Assembly (NCBI RefSeq): GCF_004364245.1
Contig: NZ_SOAV01000013.1
Coordinates: 211,139 to 275,138 of the forward strand
Direction of reading: 5' to 3'
Length of the DNA stretch: 64,000 nt
DNA from: Streptomyces sp. BK208
Lineage (GTDB): Bacteria; Actinomycetota; Actinomycetes; Streptomycetales; Streptomycetaceae
Within the stretch, counting starts at the first letter, position 1. Every line of letters begins with the position of its first letter. The notes below the pieces were generated by a model, which saw only the letters and a list, made by a program, of their open reading frames with translations, was not told the origin of the DNA and did not search any database. Made by a program: the position numbers and the translations under genes. Positions 53,235 through 60,962 of the stretch are shown here, piece after piece.

Positions 53235-54650
53235 TAGTGCTTCGTTAGGTTGTGGGCTGTCTGCGGCTGCTCCGAGGGCGGGGCAGGGGGCGTCCGCAGG
53301 TGGTACAGGTACCGGTCCAGCACCTCAGCAGGTCCTGAAGAACGTCGAGGACCTGGTAGAGGGTCAGGCCGGTGTGCGGACTTTTGGGTCGAGCCGCCTG
53401 AGGGTGAGGAAGGCCTGGGCCGCGGTGACGAGGGTGACGTGGTGGTGCCAGCCGCGCCAGGTGCGGCCCTCGAAGTGGTCCAGCCCGAGTCCGTGCTTGA
53501 GCTCGCGGTAGTCGTGCTCGATGCGCCAGCGCATCTTCGCCCACCGCACCAGGTCAGCGACCGGGGTGGTGGCGGGCAGGTTTGATATCCAGTAGTTGGT
53601 CGGAATGTCCTGGCCGTCCGGCCACTCGGCGAGAAGTGTCTGGACGGGCAGGACACCGTCCCAGCGGTTGCGGCCGCCGCCCGCCTCCTGGGCTGCGGCC
53701 AGGGACTGCTTGCCAGCAGGCCGCACTGTCAGCACCGCGAACCGTGAGGTCATCGCGCCTTTGCTGCCCTGCCTCCAGGTCACCTCGGTGAACTGCTCCG
53801 CACCCGCCTGCGCTGCGAGGACGCAGACGGCTCGCGGTGGGGTGCGGTAGCGGGCAAGGGTGGGCGGTCCGAGCCCACCGTAGGCCGGCTGGTGCGGCTC
53901 GGCATCCTCCGGGTGGGCGACTTCCTTCCCGGTCAGGGCCAGGACATAGGACAGCCCTCGTTCCTGGAGACCGAGGCGGAACGGGGTGCTGACGCCGTAG
54001 CCGGCATCAGCGACCACGACCGGCGCCTTCAACTGCCACTCGGCGAGTGTGTCCAGAAGGCCGAGCGCGAGACGCCACTTCTCCTGGTGCACCACGTCGT
54101 CGGGGACTCCTGCCCTGCGGCACCGGTCCGGCTCGTCCGTCCACTCACGCGGCAGATACAACTGCCACTCCAATGGGCACGAGGCGGTGTCGGTGGCGGC
54201 ATGGACACTGACCGCGACCTGGCAGTTCGCCCGTTTCCCGGCCGCCCCGCAGTACTGGCGGGCCACCCCGGCCGACGCCTTGCCGCACTTGGGGAACGAC
54301 ACGTCGTCGATCACCCACACCTCAGGAGTGATCACCTCGGACAGCCGCTCAGGGATCCGCTGCCTGACCGGCAGCGGATCCCACGGCGACTGGTTCACGA
54401 ACTGCTGCAGGGCCTGCATGTTCCCGTCCGGCAGCCGCTCGGCCATCGGCTGGACCGACTGGCGCCGGCCGTCGAGCATCAGGCCCCGCAGATAACACTC
54501 GCCCCACCGCCGCTGATCCCGCCGCGGCACCGAGGCGAACACATCGGCAACGAACTCCGATAACTCACCCCGGAGCCGTTCCACTTCCCCCAGCCTCATG
54601 CCAGAAGATGCCCAACACCAGGCGAGATCACCCGACGTAACGAAGCACTA
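53235..54650 (-). mobile_element. IS701-family insertion sequence, complete, TTAG target duplication
   Basis: A 1416-base element. Terminal repeats TAGTGCTTCGTTA (53235-53247) and its reverse complement (54638-54650) match over 13 bases. TTAG lies directly outside both ends (53231-53234 and 54651-54654), the 4-base YTAR-type duplication known for IS701. It contains one intact transposase. All features of a recent, potentially active insertion are present. Confidence 0.9.
53364..54599 (-). CDS. IS701-family transposase, intact
   Basis: A 411-residue DDE transposase. Key segments are EVWVIDDVSFPKCGKASAGVARQYCGAAGKRANCQVAVSVH (first Asp), PVVVADAGYGVSTPFRLGLQERGLSYVLAL (second Asp) and RWRIEHDYRELKHGLGLDHFEGRTWRGWHHHVTLVTAAQAFL (catalytic Glu). 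GECYLRGLMLDGRRQSVQPMAERL is the typical N-terminal block. The length is normal for the family (about 400-430). No frameshift or missing motif is seen. Confidence 0.96.
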   Translation of the reverse strand: MRLGEVERLRGELSEFVADVFASVPRRDQRRWGECYLRGLMLDGRRQSVQPMAERLPDGNMQALQQFVNQSPWDPLPVRQRIPERLSEVITPEVWVIDDVSFPKCGKASAGVARQYCGAAGKRANCQVAVSVHAATDTASCPLEWQLYLPREWTDEPDRCRRAGVPDDVVHQEKWRLALGLLDTLAEWQLKAPVVVADAGYGVSTPFRLGLQERGLSYVLALTGKEVAHPEDAEPHQPAYGGLGPPTLARYRTPPRAVCVLAAQAGAEQFTEVTWRQGSKGAMTSRFAVLTVRPAGKQSLAAAQEAGGGRNRWDGVLPVQTLLAEWPDGQDIPTNYWISNLPATTPVADLVRWAKMRWRIEHDYRELKHGLGLDHFEGRTWRGWHHHVTLVTAAQAFLTLRRLDPKVRTPA

Positions 54651-54759
54651 TTAGGTCCTGTCCGGCGGATCACCGTCGGCTGCCCTGATGGGTGTTGTGC
54701 TGCCCGACTGCCGTGGAAAGGATTGGGTAGTTGCTGTACTACTTGATCAGGAGTCCATT

Positions 54760-55323
54760 GTGAGTCTGACCAGCCAGATACTTCCGCTCGTGGGTGTCGC
54801 CCTGGGGGCTGTCACGTCGTTCCTGGTGAGCAGCGCGAACGAGCGTACGAGGTGGCGCAGACAACAGGCCGTACGATGGGACGAGCACCGCTTGACGGCC
54901 TATGCCGAGTACGCTCACGCCGTCAAAGAGCTAGCGGCTCGCTGTCAGATGATCGCTGCCGCCCGCGGGTTGGTGTCAGGGCCCATGCCGTTGGAACCGA
55001 CACCCGAAGTGCTGTCGGCTCTCGGCCAGCTGGAGTCTCGTCGTTCTGCGCTGTCGGAAACGCTCGGGCTGCTTGGCGACACAGAGACGAACACCGCGTC
55101 CAAGACCCTAGACCATTGCTTGTGGCGGTTGGAGTGCCTGGCTCGGGGCATCGCCACAGAAGTCGAACAGAACTGGGATCAGGCGTATCTGGAGTTCCGG
55201 GATGCCCGGAGTCGCTATGTTGAACACGCTCGGGCGAGCCTCGGTGTGTCAGGGGCCGTTGCCCGGGACGTGGTCTGGCCAGCTGCATGGCGTCCTGCGG
55301 CCGGGTCGTCGTCTTCACAATGA
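54760..55323 (+). CDS. Hypothetical protein with N-terminal membrane helix
   Basis: A 187-residue protein starting at GTG 54760, with AGGAG six bases upstream. The hydrophobic segment ILPLVGVALGAVTSFLVSS at residues 7-25 suggests a single membrane anchor. It is followed by RTRWRRQQAVRWDEHRLTAYAEYAHAVKELAARCQMIAAARGL and further helices (likely coiled coil). Such proteins are frequent in Streptomyces but have no assigned role. It lies between the IS701 element and an IS5 transposase; the IS5 reading frame overlaps its last 9 bases on the opposite strand. Confidence 0.75.
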   Translation: MSLTSQILPLVGVALGAVTSFLVSSANERTRWRRQQAVRWDEHRLTAYAEYAHAVKELAARCQMIAAARGLVSGPMPLEPTPEVLSALGQLESRRSALSETLGLLGDTETNTASKTLDHCLWRLECLARGIATEVEQNWDQAYLEFRDARSRYVEHARASLGVSGAVARDVVWPAAWRPAAGSSSSQ

Positions 55324-56219
55324 CGCGTGGAGAACGGGTGAGGTCTGAAGCCAGAGTCGGATTGCGGCGACTGTGACGGTGCCGTGGAAGACGTAGGCAC
55401 GTTTGTCATATCTCGTGGCCACGGCCCGGAAGTTCTTGAGCCGGTTGATCGTCCGCTCAACTTCGTTCCTGCGCTTATAGATCGCTTTATCGAAGCCTGC
55501 AGGTCGGCCTCCTCGGCTGCCGCGGCGCTGGCGGTTGGCGCGCTGGTCCTTCGGTTCCGGGATGGTGTGCTTGATGTCGCGTCGTCGCAGGTAGCGGCGG
55601 TTTCGGCGGGAGCTGTATGCCTTGTCGCCGCTGACGTGATCGGGCCGAGTCCGGGGCCGTCCGCCCAGAGGGCGGGGAACCCGGATTCGGTCCAAGACCT
55701 CGATCATCTGCGGGGCGTCGCCCCACTGGCCCGGAGTGATCAGGAGAGCCATCGGGCGGCACCCGCCTTCCCCGGCAAGGTGGATCTTGCAGGTCAGCCC
55801 GCCCCGGGACCGTCCGAGCCCCTCGTCAGGGCGGTGATGCCGGGGCGTCGTCCCCTTTTCGGAACCCGCGGGGTGGCATTGTGCGCTCCGGCCGCGTGCT
55901 GGTGGGCCCTGCAGGAGGTCGAGTCAACACCGACCATGCCCCAGTCAATCCGGCCGGCCAGGTCGGCGTGGGCCTGGACCGCCTGCAGGATCCGGTCCCA
56001 GGTGCCGTCCGCCGACCAGCGGCGATGCCTCTCGTAGACGGATTTCCAGGAGCCGTATCGTTCCGGCAGGTCACGCCACGGGACGCCGGTGCGGATCCGG
56101 AACAAAATGCCATTGAGCACGGTGCGGTGATCGTTCCACCGGCCTCCCCGCCTGCCGGAAGGCGGCAGATGCGGCTCCATAAGCGACCACTCGCGATTCG
56201 TTAAATCTCCCCGCCCCAT
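55315..56219 (-). CDS. IS5-family transposase in two overlapping frames
   Basis: The first frame from ATG 56219 encodes MGRGDLTNREWSLMEPHLPPSGRRGGRWNDHRTVLNGILFRIRTGVPWRDLPERYGSWKSVYERHRRW and GMVGVDSTSCRAHQHAAGA, ending at 55794. The second frame continues from about 55800 with GLTCKIHLAGEGGCRPMALLITPGQWGDAPQMIEVLDRI, GDKAYSSRRNRRYLRRRDIKHTIPEP and ERTINRLKNFRAVATRYDKRAYVFHGTVTVAA. Many IS5-group elements join two such frames by programmed frameshift, and both halves look complete, so this copy may be functional. No inverted ends were identified with confidence. Confidence 0.8.
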
Positions 56220-56306
56220 GACCGCACCAACGAGCGACTAAAGGTTGTCCCGTAACTGATCTTGAGGTCGGTTTTGACGTGGTCGACTGCTGCATGCACT
56301 CACCTG

Positions 56307-57074
56307 TCATCCAGCGAGGTTGAGGTTGTGCAGGCGAGCGATGCCGAGCATGGCGTAGTGGATGCCGTCGCCCTTGAGGCGGCAGTCGCGCAGGATCTTC
56401 CAGCTCTTCATGCGGGCGAAGGTGTGCTCGACGCGCGCCCGGACGTGTTTGTGGGAGCGGTTGTGTTCTTCCTTCCAGGCGGGCAGGTCCTCGCTCTTGG
56501 CCCTGCGGTGCGGGATGACCAGGCCGGTGCCCTGGTAGCCGCCATCGGCGATGGTCACGGTCTTGCCGACGGCGCCCTTGGCACCGGATTCCTCCCAGCC
56601 GCGGGAGTCGTGTCGGTTGCCGGGCAGAGGACGGCCGACCACGACGACCAGCCGGGTGTCGGCGTCGATGACGACCTGGTGGGCTGTGGAGTAGCGGTAG
56701 TTCTTCGACTGCTCGGCGATCGTGCGATCCCGGGTGGGGACCAGGGTGCCGTCCACGATGAGCACGGTGTCCTTCGCGAACCGCTTGCGCGGCTGGAGCG
56801 CGAACTGGGGCCCGAGGTGGTCGATGATCCGGTCGGCCGCCGACTTCGAGATGCCGAACAGCGAGGCGAGCTGGCGCATCGTCAAGTTCGTGCGCCAGTA
56901 CGGGACGACCAACAGGATGCGGTCCTCCAGCTGCAGCCCCCATGGACGCCCGCGATGCTCCTTGGCCGCAGTTTCGCGGCGCACAGCCGTCACCAGCTTG
57001 CCGAAACAGCGTGGGCTCAGCCCGGTGAACGGGGCTATCCAGGACGGCTCCGACGCCGTAATCGCACCGGCCAT
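56307..57074 (-). CDS. DDE transposase of copy 2, intact
   Basis: A 255-residue transposase of the IS5 superfamily (DDE-Tnp-4 type). HTH: WRTNLTMRQLASLFGISKSAADRIIDHLG. Catalytic residues are in TVLIVDGTLVPTRDR, TIADGGYQGTGLVIPHRR and RARVEHTFARMKSWKILRDCR. No stop or frameshift is present, so it could act in trans on copy 1 and related ends. Its ATG is 74 bases from the divergent passenger gene. Confidence 0.93.
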   Translation of the reverse strand: MAGAITASEPSWIAPFTGLSPRCFGKLVTAVRRETAAKEHRGRPWGLQLEDRILLVVPYWRTNLTMRQLASLFGISKSAADRIIDHLGPQFALQPRKRFAKDTVLIVDGTLVPTRDRTIAEQSKNYRYSTAHQVVIDADTRLVVVVGRPLPGNRHDSRGWEESGAKGAVGKTVTIADGGYQGTGLVIPHRRAKSEDLPAWKEEHNRSHKHVRARVEHTFARMKSWKILRDCRLKGDGIHYAMLGIARLHNLNLAG

Positions 57075-57147
57075 CCGGAGATCATTTCAGTTGCCGGCAC
57101 TCTTCCTCACGGCGATCCTGGGCTACGAACAGCCAAGGGGGGACAAG

Positions 57148-57531
57148 GTGGGACTGATGCTCTTCCCGGGCGACGACGACGTGGCGAGTCCGGACGTCTC
57201 CTGGTCATACACCGGCTTCAGCATGTTCAGGAAGTGGTTGGCTCAGGCCGAGGGGTTCACCCTCACCGAAATGAACGGGTTCGGTGGAGAGCGCCAGTGG
57301 CGCAGTGTCTCCACCACGCTGGCGCCACTGCTCAACCATCCAGACGACGACGGCCCCGACCTGACGCCTGCTCAATGCGCGGCGATGCTGCCCCGGCTGG
57401 AAGCGATTCTCGACCAGCGGCAGTCTGACGACAGCGACCCTGTCATCCGACGGCGCATCGAAGACGTCAGGGAGTCGATCACTGTCCTGCGGTTCTGTGT
57501 GGACAAGGACGTCGAGCTCATCTTCGGGTAG
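57148..57531 (+). CDS. Hypothetical protein inside insertion-sequence copy 2
   Basis: A 127-residue protein from GTG 57148 (GGGGGG upstream; ATG 57157 is an alternative). Sequence: LMLFPGDDDVASPDVSWSYTGFSMFRKWLAQAEGFTLTEMNGFGG, then WRSVSTTLAPLLNHPDDDGPDLTPAQCAAMLPRLEAIL and ITVLRFCVDKDVELIFG. This reads as a well-formed, conserved-looking Streptomyces small protein; I know no function. It lies between the transposase and the right inverted repeat, so it is probably cargo or was trapped between two ends. It is divergently transcribed from the transposase. Confidence 0.75.
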   Translation: MGLMLFPGDDDVASPDVSWSYTGFSMFRKWLAQAEGFTLTEMNGFGGERQWRSVSTTLAPLLNHPDDDGPDLTPAQCAAMLPRLEAILDQRQSDDSDPVIRRRIEDVRESITVLRFCVDKDVELIFG

Positions 57532-57592
57532 CCCCCGGGAGCGCGGAGTGCCCCGCCCGCGGGGATGGGCCGTAGTTACGGGACAGCCTTTA

Positions 57593-57607
57593 AGGGCTGT
57601 CCCGTAA
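57593..57607. other. Third copy of the IS end, sharing one TA with copy 2
   Basis: AGGGCTGTCCCGTAA starts immediately after the TA that bounds copy 2. With the right end of copy 2 it forms a near palindrome, 57576-57607, with 13-base perfect arms. It implies a second element of this type inserted side by side, or an end left by an excised element. No matching distal end was found. Confidence 0.6.
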
Positions 57608-57624
57608 TCCCAGGAGGCTGAGGG

Positions 57625-58017
57625 TCACGTTGTGTCCGGGTCGGTGCCGATGGCGCCGGCCGAGCGAAGCGAACGTCCGAGGTCTCCGGTGAGGATGCGG
57701 GGGTGTCGCCACCACCACAGGTCGGGGCCGGGCAGCCAGTGGAACTGGTCGAGTGCTTGGCCATCGTCGTCGATGGTTGCGGCCTTGTACCCGTCGTCCA
57801 GGGCTTTGATCTGCGGGGTCCAGAGTTGGACGATGTGTTCGTCCAGCAGGAGCCACGCCTCGTGCAGCCAGTTTCGGCAGTACAGGTCGTTGGTGTACTC
57901 GTAGATGTCGTCGCCGTAGCCGCGCTCGATGAATCTCACCAGGGCGGCCCACGCGTTCACCCTTTCAGCGACTGTGAATGCCGTCCGCCAGCCGCGCTGG
58001 TGCAACAGCTCTCCCAA
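57625..58017 (-). CDS. Hypothetical protein next to the third IS end
   Basis: A 130-residue acidic, Trp-rich protein: MGELLHQRGWRTAFTVAERVNAW, then LVRFIERGYGDDIYEYTNDLYCRNWLHEAWLLLDEHIVQLWTPQIKALDDGYKAATIDDDGQALDQFHWLPGPDLWWWRHPRIL. I recognise no family with certainty. It begins at the point where the truncated methyltransferase starts on the other strand. Its position just inside an IS end parallels the passenger genes of copies 1 and 2. It may be the cargo of a third, truncated element. Confidence 0.65.
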   Translation of the reverse strand: MGELLHQRGWRTAFTVAERVNAWAALVRFIERGYGDDIYEYTNDLYCRNWLHEAWLLLDEHIVQLWTPQIKALDDGYKAATIDDDGQALDQFHWLPGPDLWWWRHPRILTGDLGRSLRSAGAIGTDPDTT

Positions 58018-58022
58018 CGTGT

Positions 58023-58687
58023 CGGCGCTGGGGACTCGGATCCACCCCCACTACGGAGTATTCGCGCCCGTCAGAGGTGAGTACGTCGACCTGGTCGCGC
58101 ACACGCCGCTGCCGCCCGTGGCCCGACACAGTCCCGCCACCAGTTCGGCATTCGACCTCGGAACGGGAACCGCTGTCCTCGCCGCGGTCCTGGCTTGCCG
58201 CGGTATCAACCGCGTCGTGGCCACCGACATCAGCCCACGCGCCCTGGCCTGCGCCAGGGAGAACGTCCACCGGCTCGCACTGACCGACCGCATTGAGGTG
58301 CCGGTGCCGGGCCCCGGCCTGTATCCCGAAGGCCGCGCTGACCTCGTCGTTTGCAACCCACCATGGCTCCCCGCCCGTCCGACCAGCCTCATCGAACAAG
58401 GCGTCTACGACCCGGACAGCACCATGCTCCACAGCTTCCTCGCCGGACTGTCCGCCCACCTCCGACCAGGCGGCGAGGGCTGGCTCATCCTGCCCGACCT
58501 GGCGGAGCACCTCGACCTCCGGACACGTCAGCAGCTGCTCGACGCCATCCAGGCATCACAGCTTCGCATCGTGGACAAGATCGATACCAAGCCCCGACAC
58601 CCACGCTCCAAGGACGCCGCCGACCCACTCCACACAGCACGAAGCGCCGAGACCACGTCCCTCTGGCGTCTGTTCCCGGCGCCATGA
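58023..58687 (+). pseudogene. Class I SAM methyltransferase, 5' end missing
   Basis: The frame GTRIHPHYGVFAPVRGEYVDLVAHTPLP, then AFDLGTGTAVLAAVLACRGINRVVATDISPRALACARENVHRLAL (SAM motif I and II) and RADLVVCNPPWLPARPTSLIEQGVYDPDSTMLHSFLAGLSAHLRPGGEGWLIL match HemK-like methyltransferases with the NPPW active-site motif. Upstream of 58020 the frame is antisense to the hypothetical gene, so the N-terminal ~100 residues are lost. The C terminus is intact (SLWRLFPAP). It may still be expressed but is unlikely to be active. 58688-59007 holds no supported gene. Confidence 0.75.
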
Positions 58688-59007
58688 CCGGCACTCGGAC
58701 CACGTAACAGCTTCGCACCTCCCGGTTCAGTAGGTGAGCACATCCCATGGGCAACTTCGCCGCGCTTACGGGATGGCGAGCCGGAAGATCAAAAATCCCT
58801 AGGTATGCAGTGAGCGGGCTGGATCCGAGAGGCGAGGCGACCGGTACGGCGGTTCCGGTGAATGAACGCGGCCGTCCTTGTATGACACAGGCGTCTCGGA
58901 TTGGCCTGCTGGCTGCATCTTTGGCCGGGGGAGTTCACTGAGCCGGTGGGAGTGTTGTGTGGCCGTCATCTTCTCGTCGTTGCGACTGCGGGCGTGGGCC
59001 GGTCAGC

Positions 59008-59171
59008 GTGCACCGTCACGGCCGGGACGAAATCCTCGCCACCGCCTACAGCGATCACGACCTGGTGGTGTTCCTTGAGGGCGCCGGCATCGACGCGCGG
59101 AAGCCGTTCTGGACGACCGGCGGTGGGTGGAGTGGCGCGGCGGTCCGGCTCACGAATTCCGTGCCGTCTGA
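59008..59171 (+). pseudogene. Small hypothetical protein, frameshifted
   Basis: The first frame reads HRHGRDEILATAYSDHDLVVFLEGAGID. After a shift near 59097 it continues EAVLDDRRWVEWRGGPAHEFRAV and stops at 59171. The YSDHDLVVFLEGAGI and VLDDxxWVEWRGG motifs look like a conserved short Streptomyces protein, function unknown. A 26-residue hydrophobic frame (59217-59297) follows with a good ribosome site, but I cannot support it as a gene. Confidence 0.45.
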
Positions 59172-59477
59172 CCCACATGCGCGCGCAACGAGCGGGCGTG
59201 GAAGGGGGGATCACGTATGACGTGGATGCTGCCGTGGCTGGTGCTCAGCACACTGGTGGCCGACTCTGGCCTGTTACTCGGCTGTCCTGCGGGTTGATGG
59301 CTGAGCCGATGTGGGGGTTTCTGTGGGCTTCGTTGTGTCTCTGAAGGCCTGTGAGGCAGGTTGTCCGCGTACTCGTCGGAGTGCTCAGCCAGGTACGGAT
59401 GAACGTGCTCAGCTCGACGTTCAGTAGCGTGGGGGCTTGGAGGATTTCGGGAGGCCACGGAGTGCGACAATCTGGCC

Positions 59478-60116
59478 GTGTCTGAGGAGTCGTCGCGCTG
59501 GTATCGAGGCCGCCTGGTCGTAGGGCCGTTCACGCCGTTCGAGGTCGGTGAAGTTGAACGTCTCGAACGGGAGATCGGGCTTCCGCTGCCACCTTCCTAT
59601 CGCTCGTTCCTGGAGGCGGCGGGCGGGGAGAGCCTCACGTACTCGGTCCGACTGCCGGCTTGCGACCCGGAGCCGCTCCAGAGTTTCGACGACCTCTATC
59701 GGCTCGGCCGTGACAACGACGGCGAATGCGGCTGGGGCACCCTTCGGGGCGAGTACCGCCGTAGCCGTGAGGGGTGGCTCGCCCATGAGGTCTCGCTGGC
59801 GGGCCTTCTCCCGATCGCCCGCAACGGCGGGAGCGACACGCTGTTCCTGGACCTGAACCCGGCGACCCATGGCCAGCTCCATGCCTTCGTGCATGGCATT
59901 CCTCACCCGGGATACCTGTCGAAGGGGGTCTTCACCAAGGTCGCCGACGACTTCGACGCCTACCTCGACAGCCTCGTCGTCGATCCGGACGTCGCGGAAG
60001 ACACCTGGGCCGATGTCGTCGACAGTGACTCCACCGACCCTTGGCGGCGGACCGTCGAGGAATGGCTGGACAAGGAACTGCCGGGCTGGCGTGCCGAGCC
60101 GTGGGCGGCAGCCTGA
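59478..60116 (+). CDS. SMI1/KNR4 (SUKH) family protein carried by the IS21 element
   Basis: A 212-residue protein from GTG 59478. The SUKH fold is seen in PFTPFEVGEVERLEREIGLPLPPSYRSFLEAAGGESL, then VSLAGLLPIARNGGSDTLFLDLNPATHGQLHAFVHGIPHPGYLSKGVFTKVADDFDAYLDSLVV. Many SUKH proteins are immunity proteins against contact or secreted toxins in polymorphic toxin systems. No toxin gene is nearby. It lies inside the IS21 inverted repeats, 22 bases from the end of istB and convergent with it, so it moves with the element. Confidence 0.88.
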   Translation: MSEESSRWYRGRLVVGPFTPFEVGEVERLEREIGLPLPPSYRSFLEAAGGESLTYSVRLPACDPEPLQSFDDLYRLGRDNDGECGWGTLRGEYRRSREGWLAHEVSLAGLLPIARNGGSDTLFLDLNPATHGQLHAFVHGIPHPGYLSKGVFTKVADDFDAYLDSLVVDPDVAEDTWADVVDSDSTDPWRRTVEEWLDKELPGWRAEPWAAA

Positions 60117-60137
60117 GGTCCCGGGCTGGGTGATTGA

Positions 60138-60908
60138 TCAAGCCACGTTGGTGTCGCGCTCGATGGCGGCGAGCCGGTTCTTCAGCCGGTAGCTCGGGCC
60201 GTTGATGGAGACGACGTCGCAGTGGTGCAGGAGCTGGTCGAGAATGGCGGTGGCGAGGACTTCATCGCCGAACACCTGTCCCCGTTCGCTGAAGGTTTTG
60301 TTCGAGGTCAGGATGATCGAGCCTTTTTCGTAGCGCTTGGAGATCACCTGGAAGACCAGGTTCGCCTCAGCGCGCTCGAGGGGCTGGTAGCCGACTTCGT
60401 CGACGACGAGGACGCCGGGCCGGAGGTAGGTGCGGAGCTTGCTGTTGAGACGTCCGGCCGCCTCGGCGACCTTGAGCTGGCGGACCATGTCGTCGAGGGT
60501 CGTGAAGTAGACCGAGAATCCGCCCCGGCAAGCGGCGACCGAGAGCGCGACGGCGATGTGTGTCTTGCCGACCCCGGGCGGGCCCAGAAGGGCCGCGTTG
60601 GCCTTGGCCTCGACGAAGGCGAGGGTGGCGAGATCTTTGATCTTCCGGGGGTCGAGTTCGGGCTGGAAGGAGAAGTCGTACTCGTCGAGTGTCTTGTGGT
60701 GCGGCAGCTTGGACAGCCGCAGGCCCTGGCGGAAGCGCCGGTCGTCACGGATAGCGAGTTCCTCGGCCAGGACGAGGTCGAGGAAGTCGAGGTAGCCCAT
60801 CTTGGCCTCGTCTGCCCGGCCGGCGTACTGGTTCAGGCTCTCGGCCAGGTGGGGCAGGCCGAGTTTGGCGGCTGTGGTGCGGATTCGGGTGCTGACCAGC
60901 TCGCTCAA
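60138..60908 (-). CDS. istB: IstB-type helper ATPase of IS21
   Basis: A 256-residue AAA+ ATPase that assists IstA. Walker A is ALLGPPGVGKTHIAVALSVAA, Walker B is PGVLVVDEVGYQPL, and the sensor segment is GSIILTSNKTFSERGQVFGDEVLATAILDQLLHH. The N-terminal LGLPHLAESLNQYAGRADE is typical. The start is TTG at 60906-60908, which overlaps the stop of the ancestral istA frame (TTGA). All motifs are intact. Confidence 0.95.
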   Translation of the reverse strand: MSELVSTRIRTTAAKLGLPHLAESLNQYAGRADEAKMGYLDFLDLVLAEELAIRDDRRFRQGLRLSKLPHHKTLDEYDFSFQPELDPRKIKDLATLAFVEAKANAALLGPPGVGKTHIAVALSVAACRGGFSVYFTTLDDMVRQLKVAEAAGRLNSKLRTYLRPGVLVVDEVGYQPLERAEANLVFQVISKRYEKGSIILTSNKTFSERGQVFGDEVLATAILDQLLHHCDVVSINGPSYRLKNRLAAIERDTNVA

Positions 60909-60962
60909 CTGGGCTCCTCCTGTGTGGGATGGGTGGTGAAGGGACGGGTCCCGGTCAGTTCG

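Larger units (their letters stand above)
56241..57590 (-). mobile_element. DDE (IS5-like) element carrying an unrelated gene; copy 2
   Basis: The inverted ends read AAGGTTGTCCCGTAACT (left) and AAGGCTGTCCCGTAACT (right, read inward), with one mismatch in 17. TA flanks both (56239-56240 and 57591-57592). Inside are an intact transposase on the minus strand and a divergent hypothetical gene (57148-57531). The 1350-base size exceeds a bare transposase unit by about 500 bases. A further end of the same type begins right after the shared right-hand TA. Confidence 0.7.

Noticed and set aside
54651..54672. GTCCTGTCCGGCGGATCA as the end of an element enclosing the gene at 54760
   Set aside because: It resembles an IS5-type end, but no matching inverted copy was found near 55300 or 56220.
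59217..59297. 26-residue hydrophobic frame with good ribosome site
   Set aside because: Too short, follows a broken gene and has no recognised relatives; kept only as a note.
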